Source of the DNA: an uncultured Actinomycetales bacterium
GTDB taxonomy: Bacteria; Actinomycetota; Actinomycetes; S36-B12
Assembly (NCBI GenBank): GCA_913063435.1
Contig: CAJXYI010000010.1
Location: 1-59,381, forward strand
Length of the DNA stretch: 59,381 nucleotides
Reading direction: 5' to 3'
Positions 16,784-25,529 of this stretch are shown piece after piece. Within the stretch, counting starts at the first letter, position 1; each line of letters opens with the position of its first letter. Under the pieces are notes generated by a model. It saw only the letters and a program-made list of their open reading frames with translations. It did no database searches and was not told the DNA's origin. The position numbers and the translations under genes were made by a program.

Positions 16784-19738
16784 ATGGTGACCGCATCCGC
16801 CCCGATCCGGGTGGCGGGAGCAGCGGTTGCCCTGGCGCTCGTGGGCAGCCTGTTGACGATCGGGGGAATGAACGACGCCAGTGCCGCAAGCGCTTGCTCC
16901 GATTCGTCGGACATGTTTCTCACCTCGCCCGTGGTCGCCGAGACGGATACGACGCTAGGTGCGCGTGCCTATCAGGTCGATGTTTCGGTTGCTTCGGTCA
17001 CTCTCGCCGGGGTGTGGAGTTTCAATCCCGGTGGGTCGTCAAACAGTGTCGGCTGGACGACGACCGGAGGGGTGCTGCTCAACGGGATCGATGGAGGTGC
17101 ATTGTCGTTCACGAGCGATGCCGACTGTCGAGGTTCTTTCGTGGTGGGTGTGACGGAGGCTGCACCTGGAGACTCTGTCGTTATCGAATACCTGCATTTC
17201 GGAACCAACGAGACCCTCACCATCGACTTCGTCGATCCGACACCGGCGTCCCCGCCGAGCCCACCACCCCCTCCCGGACCGCCGACGGGATCCTGGGCGT
17301 TCGCCACGACGCAGGAGCCTCTGGGCTGGACGTCGGGGATGACGGCCGAGATCTCCTGGCTGGCGCCGGATCCGGCACCGGCGTTCTCCATCACGCACTA
17401 TCAGGTCGAGTTGCTTGCCGGGAGGGATGTGCTCCGCCGCGTGCTCGTCGCCGGGGAGAGATCTGTGACATTGACGCTACGCACGCGAGAGCACCCTGCT
17501 GACGCGCTGACATACCGGGTGCGGGCCCTAAACGGCAGCGGCTGGGGGGCGTGGTCGACCCCGACCACCGTGATCGACGTGGTCGATCCCCCCGAGTTGA
17601 CCGCGCGGTTCCTCCAGGGTGACCGCCTCGGGCAGACGGCCCGCATCGAGGCCACCGCGGTGATCACGGGCAGTACGGGAAATGCCGAACCAGTATCGGT
17701 GGAGATTTCTGTCGTTGACGCTGCCACTGGCGAGGTGATCTCAGCGTGCGCACCCGACCGCGTCTTCGACAACCTGCGTTGGAATGGGACGTACCGACCC
17801 ACCACATGCACCCTCGATGACGATGACGGCGATCTCACGGGTCGAGAGGTGACGGTGCAGGCACGGTCGACCTACCTTTCCCGACACGACCTCGCAGTCC
17901 TCGCGCGCACTGCCCCGGCGGAACGAACGGGTCGGTTGCTGGCTGACCCGGGAAGCGTGGACCCGGTTAACCTTCGACTCGTGGGTAGCGCCGAACGCCT
18001 CGGCGTGGCGATCGCGTGGCGCCCGGCTGAGGTGGATCCGGCCGATGTCCTGGCGGGGTACCGGGCCGATGTCGTCTCCACGGACACCGGCGAGTCGATT
18101 GGCTCGTGTTCCACGCAACGACTGCCCGGTTGCGTCGTTCGTGGCATCGATGCTGCGGATGCCTACTCGGTGATCGTGACCGCGACGACGCAGGCCGGGA
18201 TGGCCTCCACCTCCGAGCCGGTCACCATCATCCCGGCGGATTTCGCTCCTGAACCCATCGAGGTCCTGGGCTGGAACTTCGACCGCGACCGCTACGCAGA
18301 AGTGATGTGGCGATTGCCGGAGGACTCCGGTCCCGCGGCCGAGGAACGCCAGGAGTTCCAGTACCGGGCGGCCGCCGGGACCCCGTGGCAATCCATCGAG
18401 AGAGCGCTGCGTCTGCCGCGGGAGGTGCTGGGTCGGTGGGTTTTCGGCGCACCCACCCGGCTCGCCTTGCAAGGTGGGATCCCGGTGCAGTGGTCCCTGC
18501 GGGTACGCACGGTCAACGCTGTCGGGAAGAGTCCCTGGACGGTCCTGACACCATATGAGCGCACCCCCGAACCGCACATCGACGTGGCCACCACCGTCGG
18601 TGGAGCCACCATCACCTGGGCGGCCTGCCCCATCGTGGACTCTTTCATCCGATACCGCTTCCGGCCCTGGGGCGAACGTGGGTGGACGATCGGTCGTACC
18701 GAGTGTGGCTCGACGACGGACCTGTCGCCGCTGGTGCCCGGTGCCTACGAGCTGCGAGCGAAGGTGATCAGCCCCATTGGCGCAAGTGCGCGAATCGATC
18801 GTGAATTCGACGTGTGGGCCCGTCCCAGTGCCCCCCGTGACGTCGATGTGTCCTATCACCACGGGGATGGCAATGGTTCCGTGCACTTGACCTGGAATAG
18901 CGAATCGACGAAACCGGGGCGGGCACCGGGGAGCGTTGATCGGATTCGACTGCTGATGTGCGATGAGGAATACACCGCGATCGACGGGATGAACGAGTGG
19001 CCCGCCGGAACCAGACACGAGGTGCACATGCCTGCACCCGACTGCCTCCAGGTCGATGACCGGATCACGCTATGGGTGCGTACGCATTCCGGCAGTGACG
19101 TATCACCTCGACGCGGGGATGGGGTGTGGGTAGAGGAATGGCGTCCACCGGCACCAGAGGAATCGTTCGTTGCCGGCGAATACGATCTGCGCACGATCGA
19201 TTCGCGTGCTCTGCTCTTCGGCCTTCCGGACGAACCGCCGGAGAGTGCGGATATCGCCGAATGGACCTACTCGATGGAATTCGCCCTACGGCCCAATCGG
19301 CGGCCCTGGAAAACCCTCGCCGAGGCCCGGGTCGTGCAGGAATCGCTGCCCTCGAGCGAAGGTGTGAACATCTCGCGCCGCGATTGGGGACCGTCGGAGT
19401 CTGGATTCTTCTTGCGCGATGATCGCACCTGGGATTACTCCTTCACCTCGCAATTGTTGCGTCCGGACGGCTGGTCGAGGGTACGCACGCGCTACCTGCC
19501 GCAGCGTCGTTGGCTGTCCGGGCGACCGGTGACCGACGTCGGATGGTTCGGCGTGGAGGTCGAACGCTCTCCGCTGCGTTCCCTCGAAGTGCGGGCATCG
19601 GCGCGTGTCATCATCGACGGTCGCACTGGTAGCGGAGAGAACATCCGCCGCGCTGGCACCTGGGCCCGGTTGACGACGACACTGCACGAATGCTCGAACA
19701 GCGAACCCTGTCAGCGCATCGGATACGGAGGCTGGTAG
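16784..19738 (+). CDS. Large secreted protein with fibronectin type III-like repeats
   Basis: 984 residues. A signal peptide is visible: basic start, hydrophobic core AGAAVALALVGSLLTIGG, and an Ala-rich cleavage region near residue 38. A small beta domain follows to about 145, then a proline linker (PASPPSPPPPPGPP), then a long series of beta-sandwich units in the fibronectin III pattern (W...Y.V....G; YRVRALNGSGWGAWS, YRADVVSTDTG, WSLRVRTVNAVGKSPW). Strongly acidic and Trp-rich, with no sorting signal or membrane anchor, so it is probably released or non-covalently wall-bound. TAGGAC lies six nt before the ATG, an imperfect leaderless -10. No catalytic domain is recognised; adhesion or glycan binding are possibilities only. 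Confidence 0.75.
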   Translation: MVTASAPIRVAGAAVALALVGSLLTIGGMNDASAASACSDSSDMFLTSPVVAETDTTLGARAYQVDVSVASVTLAGVWSFNPGGSSNSVGWTTTGGVLLNGIDGGALSFTSDADCRGSFVVGVTEAAPGDSVVIEYLHFGTNETLTIDFVDPTPASPPSPPPPPGPPTGSWAFATTQEPLGWTSGMTAEISWLAPDPAPAFSITHYQVELLAGRDVLRRVLVAGERSVTLTLRTREHPADALTYRVRALNGSGWGAWSTPTTVIDVVDPPELTARFLQGDRLGQTARIEATAVITGSTGNAEPVSVEISVVDAATGEVISACAPDRVFDNLRWNGTYRPTTCTLDDDDGDLTGREVTVQARSTYLSRHDLAVLARTAPAERTGRLLADPGSVDPVNLRLVGSAERLGVAIAWRPAEVDPADVLAGYRADVVSTDTGESIGSCSTQRLPGCVVRGIDAADAYSVIVTATTQAGMASTSEPVTIIPADFAPEPIEVLGWNFDRDRYAEVMWRLPEDSGPAAEERQEFQYRAAAGTPWQSIERALRLPREVLGRWVFGAPTRLALQGGIPVQWSLRVRTVNAVGKSPWTVLTPYERTPEPHIDVATTVGGATITWAACPIVDSFIRYRFRPWGERGWTIGRTECGSTTDLSPLVPGAYELRAKVISPIGASARIDREFDVWARPSAPRDVDVSYHHGDGNGSVHLTWNSESTKPGRAPGSVDRIRLLMCDEEYTAIDGMNEWPAGTRHEVHMPAPDCLQVDDRITLWVRTHSGSDVSPRRGDGVWVEEWRPPAPEESFVAGEYDLRTIDSRALLFGLPDEPPESADIAEWTYSMEFALRPNRRPWKTLAEARVVQESLPSSEGVNISRRDWGPSESGFFLRDDRTWDYSFTSQLLRPDGWSRVRTRYLPQRRWLSGRPVTDVGWFGVEVERSPLRSLEVRASARVIIDGRTGSGENIRRAGTWARLTTTLHECSNSEPCQRIGYGGW

Positions 19739-19766
19739 GCGCGTCCGGGACAATGCGTGCCACAGT

Positions 19767-21407
19767 GTGCGTGTGCGAGCAGCAGACGATTCGGTAGTTC
19801 CCGGTCGATGGGGTCCACCAGGTCTGACACCCGACCTGTCGAGAACGATCGGCGACTATCTCACGTCTCATGTCGGTGTGGCGAGACCGTGGCCCGCCCG
19901 CGAGCCGGACCTCGCCGCGATGGCAGCCGTTCGGATCGACAGCACAGTTATGGACCGCCTGGCGGAAATCACTGGTCGGGACAATCTGGACACTACGCAT
20001 CGGGGACGATGGAACGCAGTCGGGGGAGCGTCCTACCTGGACTACGTGCGACAGCGAGCGGGGGATTGCTCGGGTGTTCCGGATGCCGTGATCGCTCCGG
20101 CCCGTCACGATGAGGTGCAGGCGGTGATCGAGGAATGCTCACGCGTTGGCGTCCCCATCGTTCCGCAAGGTGGTGGGACCTCGGTGGTGGGCGGGCTTCG
20201 CTGTGATCGCCCCCATATTGCGATCAGCACCTCTCGCATGCATGCGGTCCTCGATATCGATGATGTTGCGGGGCTGGTGCGTGTGGAATCGGGGATCACC
20301 GGTCCCATCCTCGAGGCGATACTCGCTCCGCGCGGACTCACCCTGGGCCACCTGCCGCAGTCGTGGCAGCGCGCCAGCATCGGCGGCTACCTGGCGACAC
20401 GCTCGGCCGGACAGGCCTCCACCGGTTATGGCCGCAGTGACGACATGGTGGAGTCGTTACTCGTAGCGACTCCCGCAGGCCCCTTATCAGCGGGACATAT
20501 TCCATCCTCGGCAGCCGGTCCGGATCTGCTGCAACTCGTGATCGGTTCCGAGGGGGCATTCGGAGTCATCACCGAAGCGAGCCTGCGGGTACGACGCCTG
20601 CCAGCGGCAAGCCGATACGAGGCATGGATCTTCCCGGACTTCGATGCGGGCCGAGAAGCGTTCCGCGAACTCGCCCAGTCTCGGATCACCGCTGATGTGA
20701 TGCGCTTGTCCGACGCGCAGGAGACAGCAACATCGCTGCTGATGTCGGCCCCCGGTGGACTGATGGGCGCTGCATTGACCGCCTATCTGCGCCGTCGGGG
20801 TGTCACGTCAGGCGAAGGCGCACTCACGATCCTGGGGTGGGAGGCCGTCGATTCCGACATGGTGAAATCCCGTCGCGGGGCGGCGGTCGAGGTGCTGCGC
20901 CGCCACGGTGCGGTGCTACTGGGCAAGCGTCCCGGGGAGTCGTGGCAGCGACATCGATTCGATGGCCCGCACTTGCGCGACGCCCTGATGGATGCCGGGT
21001 ACCTCGTCGAGACGGTGGAAACGTCGACGACCTGGTCGAATCTGGCGCGTCTGCGTACCGCGATACACCACGCACTCGATCATTCCTTGACGTCGTCGGT
21101 GACGCGGCCCTATGTCATGACTCACATCTCACATGTCTACGAAACCGGTGCATCGTTGTACACGACGGTGATCGCGGTCGCCGACCAGACTGATCCGGTC
21201 GGTCAGTGGACTGCCGCGAAGGCGGCGGTGTCCGACGCGATCAGTTCCGGTGGAGGCACGATCACGCATCATCACGCGATCGGTCGGGATCACGCCAGGT
21301 GGTTACCGGACGAGATCGGAGCCCTCGGCGTCGCGACGCTGAATGCGGTGAAGTCGAGTCTCGATCCCGCAGGAATCTGCAATCCCGGTGTCCTGGGACT
21401 CACCTGA
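19767..21407 (+). CDS. FAD-binding oxidase, alkyldihydroxyacetonephosphate synthase-like
   Basis: 546 residues. The vanillyl-alcohol-oxidase-type FAD domain is clear: VIAPARHDEVQAVIEECSRVGVPIVPQGGGTSVVGG near residues 110-148 and SIGGYLATRSAGQASTGYGRSDDMVESL near 210-235. The C-terminal THHHAIGRDHARWLPDEIG (near 505) is the HHH motif characteristic of alkyl-DHAP synthases, which make the ether bond of ether lipids by a non-redox flavin reaction. Actinobacterial homologues exist without proof of ether lipid synthesis. There is no DHAP acyltransferase next to it. An oxidase on a hydroxy acid is the alternative. Confidence 0.8.
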   Translation: MRVRAADDSVVPGRWGPPGLTPDLSRTIGDYLTSHVGVARPWPAREPDLAAMAAVRIDSTVMDRLAEITGRDNLDTTHRGRWNAVGGASYLDYVRQRAGDCSGVPDAVIAPARHDEVQAVIEECSRVGVPIVPQGGGTSVVGGLRCDRPHIAISTSRMHAVLDIDDVAGLVRVESGITGPILEAILAPRGLTLGHLPQSWQRASIGGYLATRSAGQASTGYGRSDDMVESLLVATPAGPLSAGHIPSSAAGPDLLQLVIGSEGAFGVITEASLRVRRLPAASRYEAWIFPDFDAGREAFRELAQSRITADVMRLSDAQETATSLLMSAPGGLMGAALTAYLRRRGVTSGEGALTILGWEAVDSDMVKSRRGAAVEVLRRHGAVLLGKRPGESWQRHRFDGPHLRDALMDAGYLVETVETSTTWSNLARLRTAIHHALDHSLTSSVTRPYVMTHISHVYETGASLYTTVIAVADQTDPVGQWTAAKAAVSDAISSGGGTITHHHAIGRDHARWLPDEIGALGVATLNAVKSSLDPAGICNPGVLGLT

Positions 21408-21421
21408 TCAGCGACGCCCCG

Positions 21422-21449
21422 CCTGACGAATCGATCATCGGTTGTCAGG
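21422..21449. terminator. Candidate bidirectional terminator hairpin
   Basis: CCTGACGA and TTGTCAGG form an 8-bp stem (one G-U) around a 12-nt loop, between the convergent ends of the AGPS-like gene and the GNAT gene. There is no U tract, as is common in actinobacteria. Confidence 0.4.
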
Positions 21450-21464
21450 TGATCCAACCTGGCG

Positions 21465-22019
21465 CTAGAGGGCTGTTACCAGTCGTATCTCGCGCACCGT
21501 GGTTGCTTCGGCGGAGGCCTCGTCGGCCGCGATACCCACCTGCAGGTCGCGGTACGCCGAATCAGGGCCCCAACCCGCAGAGGTGAAGAACGCCCGCCTC
21601 GGCTCGTCGTCGAGAGCGATCCACGTGACGCATTCGCTGACACCGGCACCGCGCAGCATGTCGATGCAGGCATGCATCAGCCGTGATCCGTGGCCGGCAC
21701 GCTGGTGTTCCGGATCGATGAAGAGGGTGCCGATCTCACCCACGTTGAGGCCTTCCAGATCCGCATCGCTTGCCGGACCCACCGATGCCGCACCGACGAT
21801 GGCACCGGAGTCCTCGGCCACCGCGACGAACACCCGGTGGGCTTCTCCGGCCAGCAGTGCCCGTCCCCATTCGAAGGCCAGGTCGGCCGGATCCAGGTTT
21901 TCGAGCGTCTCACTCGGCAGAAGATCGGCGAAATCATGGCGCCAGGTGCGCACCTGCACGTCGGCGATGTCGTCGATGTCGCTGGTGCGAGCCAATCGTG
22001 CACTGTTGGATATCGCCAC
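21465..22019 (-). CDS. GNAT family N-acetyltransferase
   Basis: 184-residue single-domain acetyltransferase. The acetyl-CoA binding loop is in IGTLFIDPEHQRAGHGSRLMHACIDML (near residues 95-120), matching Q/RxxGxG/A of motif A; the C-terminal VTWIALDDEPRRAFFTSAGWGPDS is the usual GNAT strand-helix end. GTG start at 22019; TAGGCA on the minus strand six nt before it is a near-match to the leaderless -10 pattern. Divergent from thyX with 50 bp between the starts. The substrate is unknown. Confidence 0.85.
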   Translation of the reverse strand: MAISNSARLARTSDIDDIADVQVRTWRHDFADLLPSETLENLDPADLAFEWGRALLAGEAHRVFVAVAEDSGAIVGAASVGPASDADLEGLNVGEIGTLFIDPEHQRAGHGSRLMHACIDMLRGAGVSECVTWIALDDEPRRAFFTSAGWGPDSAYRDLQVGIAADEASAEATTVREIRLVTAL

Positions 22020-22057
22020 ACCCCCTGCCTATCACCGGTTGTGGCCAGCCACGCCAG

Positions 22058-22063
22058 TAGGGT
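22058..22063 (+). promoter_or_regulatory. thyX -10 hexamer (leaderless)
   Basis: TAGGGT, six nt before the thyX ATG at 22070. No Shine-Dalgarno sequence is present, so the start is set by this element. Confidence 0.6.
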
Positions 22064-22069
22064 CGGGCC

Positions 22070-22819
22070 ATGGCCGAGCACATGACGTCCGATCCAGGGC
22101 CGCAGCCACCCATCGAGTTCCGCTCGGATGTCACGGTGGAACTGGTGAAATCCGCAGCCAGCGACAGTGATGTCATCTGGGCTGCGCGAGTCTCGACCAA
22201 GGGAGAGGCCTCTCTCGAGGACGTCGATGGTGATGCCGAGCGATCGAAGGGACTCATCAACTACCTGATGCGCGACCGGCACGGAACTCCGTTCGAGCAC
22301 ACATCGTTGACCTATTTCGTCTCGGCCCCGATCTTCGTCTTCCGTGAATTCATGCGACACCGCATCGCTTCGTATAACGAGGAGAGCGGGCGATACCGAG
22401 AGTTGCGTCCGGTGTTCTACGTTCCCGGGCCAGAACGCAATCTCGTCCAGCAGGGCAAGCCGGGTGCCTATGAATTCGTCCCTGGAACCTCCGAGCAGCA
22501 TCAGCTCGTCGTCGAGGAGACCAAGAATGCCTGCCTCACGGCCTACTCGGCCTATCAGCGCATGCTGGATGCCGGTGTGGCGAGAGAAGTCGCCCGCGGA
22601 GTGCTTCCCGTGGCGACGTACTCATCGATGTATGTGACGATGAACGCGCGTGCCCTGATGAACTTCCTGTCTCTGCGCACGAAGCGCGATGACAGTCACT
22701 TCCCGTCCTATCCCCAGCGTGAGATCGAGATGGTCGCCGACCTGATGGAACAGCAGTGGGCGGAACTCATGCCGATCACCCACGCCACCTTCGAAGCCAA
22801 CGGACGTGTCGCTCCCTAG
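22070..22819 (+). CDS. thyX: Flavin-dependent thymidylate synthase
   Basis: Methylates dUMP to dTMP with FAD, NADPH and methylene-tetrahydrofolate. The ThyX signature RHRIASYNEESGRY is near residues 98-111, with the conserved RHRxxxxNxxSxRY pattern. AARVSTKGE and GTPFEHTSLTYFVSAPIFVFREF are also family-typical, and MNARALMNFLSLR is the C-terminal motif. 249 residues, the usual length. A 12-nt-later ATG is an alternative, but the leaderless -10 supports 22070. The stop codon TAG sits at the centre of a 14-bp palindrome. thyX-dapA is a conserved actinobacterial pair. Confidence 0.97.
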   Translation: MAEHMTSDPGPQPPIEFRSDVTVELVKSAASDSDVIWAARVSTKGEASLEDVDGDAERSKGLINYLMRDRHGTPFEHTSLTYFVSAPIFVFREFMRHRIASYNEESGRYRELRPVFYVPGPERNLVQQGKPGAYEFVPGTSEQHQLVVEETKNACLTAYSAYQRMLDAGVAREVARGVLPVATYSSMYVTMNARALMNFLSLRTKRDDSHFPSYPQREIEMVADLMEQQWAELMPITHATFEANGRVAP

Positions 22820-22828
22820 GGAGCACAC
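22806..22828. repeat. Palindrome spanning the thyX stop codon
   Basis: GCTCCCTAGGGAGC (22811-22824) is a perfect 14-bp palindrome centred on the thyX TAG. It extends with GTGT/ACAC arms around one bulged C. It ends five bp before the dapA -10 hexamer. Confidence 0.8.
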
Positions 22829-22833
22829 AGGAG

Positions 22834-22839
22834 TAGCCT
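22834..22839 (+). promoter_or_regulatory. dapA -10 hexamer (leaderless)
   Basis: TAGCCT, eight nt before the dapA ATG at 22848. This fixes the start over upstream in-frame codons that lie inside thyX. Confidence 0.6.
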
Positions 22840-22847
22840 TGGCACCT

Positions 22848-23762
22848 ATGACGACCCCGCGGCCAGCACCCTTCGGGACGATGCTGACCGCCATGATCAC
22901 CCCATTCGATGGCGATGGCGCTGTCGACATCGAGGGTGCGCAACGCCTGGCGACCTATCTCGTCGACGACCTCGGACACGATGGTCTGGTGCTCAATGGA
23001 ACGACCGGTGAGGCGCCCACGACGACCGACGCGGAGAAGCAGCACCTCATTCGGAGCGTCGTCGAAGCAGTGGGTGATCGGGCGCGGATCCTGGCCGGGG
23101 TCGGCACCTATGACACCGCCCATTCGATCCACCTCGCCGCAGAGGCGGCTGCGGCCGGAGCCCACGGGCTGCTCGTCGTCAGTCCGTACTACAACCGGCC
23201 GCCGCAGGAGGGACTGATCGCGCACTTCACGTCGATTGCAGACGCGACCGAACTGCCGGTGGTCACCTACGACATCCCCAAACGGACCGGTGTGGCACTC
23301 GAGCCGGACACCCTCTGCCGGTTGGCCGAGCACCCGCGGATCGTCGCGAACAAGGATGCCAAGGGTGACCTGGAGGCAGCCCAGCGTGTCCTCGCCCGTG
23401 CCGATCTCGCCTGGTATTCCGGTGACGACATCTTGAATCTGCCCCTGCTGTCCATCGGTGGTTGCGGTTTCATCTCCGTCGTGGGACACCTCGTCGGTGA
23501 TCGACTTGCGGCGTTGGCCCATGCCTATCTCGCCGGCGACATCGAACGGGCGACCACGATCAATCGTGGACTGCTGCCGGTCTATACCGGCTGCTTCCGA
23601 ACACAGGCTGTCATTCTCATCAAGGCAGCCTTGACGCATATCGGGCTCCCCGCTGGTTCGGTGCGCGCCCCGCTGATCGATGCGACGCCGGAACAGATTC
23701 GGCAACTGAGTCGTGATCTCACCGAGGGTGGCCTGGAGACGTTCGCGGTGGATGCTGCGTGA
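22848..23762 (+). CDS. dapA: 4-hydroxy-tetrahydrodipicolinate synthase
   Basis: Condenses pyruvate with aspartate semialdehyde, the first committed step to diaminopimelate and lysine. 304-residue (beta/alpha)8 aldolase of the DapA family. GTTGEAPTTTDAEK near residues 52-65 is the phosphate/carboxylate loop. SPYYNRPPQEGLIAHF carries the catalytic tyrosine. The Schiff-base lysine is in IVANKDAKGDLEAA near residues 165-178. The usual YNIPxRTG motif reads YDIPKRTG here. Its stop overlaps the RNase J start (GTGA). Confidence 0.97.
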   Translation: MTTPRPAPFGTMLTAMITPFDGDGAVDIEGAQRLATYLVDDLGHDGLVLNGTTGEAPTTTDAEKQHLIRSVVEAVGDRARILAGVGTYDTAHSIHLAAEAAAAGAHGLLVVSPYYNRPPQEGLIAHFTSIADATELPVVTYDIPKRTGVALEPDTLCRLAEHPRIVANKDAKGDLEAAQRVLARADLAWYSGDDILNLPLLSIGGCGFISVVGHLVGDRLAALAHAYLAGDIERATTINRGLLPVYTGCFRTQAVILIKAALTHIGLPAGSVRAPLIDATPEQIRQLSRDLTEGGLETFAVDAA

Positions 23763-25444
23763 GCCACGCCCACCACGACCTGCCGGCACCACCCGAACTC
23801 GCCCCGGGTGCCTTGCGCATCTACGCCCTCGGCGGCCTCGGCGAAATCGGTCGCAATATGACCGTCTTCGAGTGCGAGGGACAGATCCTCATCGTCGACT
23901 GCGGGGTGCTGTTCCCCGAGGACGCCCAGCCCGGTATCGACCTGATTCTTCCGGATTTCGGCCCCATCGTCGACCGACTCGACGATGTCGTCGCCGTCGT
24001 GCTGACTCATGGACACGAGGACCACATCGGCGCCCTGCCGTATCTGCTTCGACTCAAGGCCGACATCCCCATCGTGGGATCCCGCCTAACCCTGGCCTTC
24101 ATCGAGGCGAAACTCCGCGAGCATCGGATCAAGCCCTTCGCTCTCGAGGTACGTGAAGGAACACAGGAAAAACTCGGGGTATTCGACGTGGAGTTCCTTG
24201 CCGTCAACCACTCGATCCCCGACGCACTCGCCGTAGCAATCCGGACTCCCGCCGGGCTCGTCCTGCACACCGGTGACATCAAACTCGATCAACTGCCCCT
24301 CGACGGCCGGATCACTGACTTGAACGGGTTCGCCCGGCTCGGTGATGAGGGCGTCGATTTATTCCTCGTCGATTCGACGAACGCCGATGTTCCCGGTTTC
24401 GTGTCCAGTGAGCGCGAGATCATGCCGGTGCTGGATTCGGTCTTCGCGAAGGCGCCGGGCCGGGTGATCGTGGCATCCTTCGCGTCGCATGTGCACCGCA
24501 TCCAGCAGGTGATCGACACCGCTGCGATGCATGGCCGCAAGATCGCCTTCGTGGGAAGGTCGATGGTGCGCAATATGGGTGTTGCGCGAGACCTCGGCTA
24601 CCTGAGCATCCCAGAAGGGATGCTCGTCTCCCTCGACGAGCTCACCGATCTACCCGATGACCAGGTCGTTCTCATCTGCACGGGTTCCCAGGGCGAGCCG
24701 ATGGCGGTGCTGTCACGCATCTCCAATCGCGATCACGCGATTCGTGTCGGACCAGACGACACCGTCGTGCTTGCATCGTCGTTGATCCCCGGCAACGAGA
24801 ACGCGGTATTCCGGGTCATCAACGGTTTGACGCGGTGGGGTGCGAATGTCGTACACAAGGGAAACGCGAAAGTGCATGTGTCCGGGCATGCATCCGCTGG
24901 CGAATTGCTGTACCTCTACAACATCGTCAAACCACGCAATGTGCTTCCTGTCCATGGGGAGTGGCGGCACATGCGAGCCAATGCCGAGCTCGCCGAACGC
25001 ACCGGGATTCCCGGCGATCGGATCGTGTTGGCCGAGGATGGGATCGTCATCGATCTCGTGGATGGAGTGGCGAGCATCGTCGGTGCGGTCCCCGTGGGAT
25101 ACGTCTATGTGGATGGCTCCAGCGTGGGTGACATCACCGAGGCATCCTTGACCGATCGTCGCGTGCTGGGAGAGGAGGGGTTCATCTCGGTCTTCGCCGC
25201 CGTCGACATCGCCTCATCCACCGTGGTGGCCGGTCCTGAATTGGAGGCCCGGGGATTCCACGAGGACCCCGAGGTCTTCGCCCCCGTGCGCGACGACGTT
25301 CGGGCGGCCCTGGAGGCCGCCCTTGCCGATGACGTCACCGATGTCCGGGATCTGCAGCAGCGGATCCGCCGCGTCGTGGGGAAATGGGTGAGCGCGACGC
25401 ATCGGCGTCGCCCCATGATCGTGCCCGTCGTCATCGAGGTGTGA
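23759..25444 (+). CDS. rnj: Ribonuclease J
   Basis: 561-residue beta-CASP metallo-beta-lactamase RNase with 5'-3' exo- and endonuclease activity in rRNA and mRNA maturation. The zinc motif LTHGHEDHIGALPYLL is at residues 81-96, and further metal ligands are in VNHSIPDALAV and HTGDIKLDQ. The beta-CASP domain carries ASFASHVHRIQQVIDTA and GSQGEPMAVLSR. The HVSGHASAGELLYLYNIVKPRNVLPVHGEWRH stretch (near 375-405) is diagnostic of RNase J. The GTG overlaps the dapA stop by 4 nt, so it is translated from the dapA mRNA. The dapA-rnj-ftsK order is typical of actinobacteria. Confidence 0.97.
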   Translation: MSHAHHDLPAPPELAPGALRIYALGGLGEIGRNMTVFECEGQILIVDCGVLFPEDAQPGIDLILPDFGPIVDRLDDVVAVVLTHGHEDHIGALPYLLRLKADIPIVGSRLTLAFIEAKLREHRIKPFALEVREGTQEKLGVFDVEFLAVNHSIPDALAVAIRTPAGLVLHTGDIKLDQLPLDGRITDLNGFARLGDEGVDLFLVDSTNADVPGFVSSEREIMPVLDSVFAKAPGRVIVASFASHVHRIQQVIDTAAMHGRKIAFVGRSMVRNMGVARDLGYLSIPEGMLVSLDELTDLPDDQVVLICTGSQGEPMAVLSRISNRDHAIRVGPDDTVVLASSLIPGNENAVFRVINGLTRWGANVVHKGNAKVHVSGHASAGELLYLYNIVKPRNVLPVHGEWRHMRANAELAERTGIPGDRIVLAEDGIVIDLVDGVASIVGAVPVGYVYVDGSSVGDITEASLTDRRVLGEEGFISVFAAVDIASSTVVAGPELEARGFHEDPEVFAPVRDDVRAALEAALADDVTDVRDLQQRIRRVVGKWVSATHRRRPMIVPVVIEV

Positions 25445-25471
25445 CCCCGACCGCCCTGAGGGGTGTCTGCG

Positions 25472-25488
25472 ACACGCGTGGCGCGTGT
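25472..25488 (+). terminator. Candidate terminator after dapA-rnj
   Basis: ACACGCG-TGG-CGCGTGT, a perfect 7-bp GC-rich hairpin 28 nt after the RNase J stop and before the ftsK promoter. No U tract follows. Confidence 0.45.
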
Positions 25489-25517
25489 GACTGCCGGGAC
25501 TTGAGGGGCGGCGCCAG

Positions 25518-25523
25518 TACCCT
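25518..25523 (+). promoter_or_regulatory. ftsK -10 hexamer (leaderless)
   Basis: TACCCT, six nt before the ftsK ATG at 25530; no ribosome binding site is visible. Confidence 0.6.
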
Positions 25524-25529
25524 CGCGGT

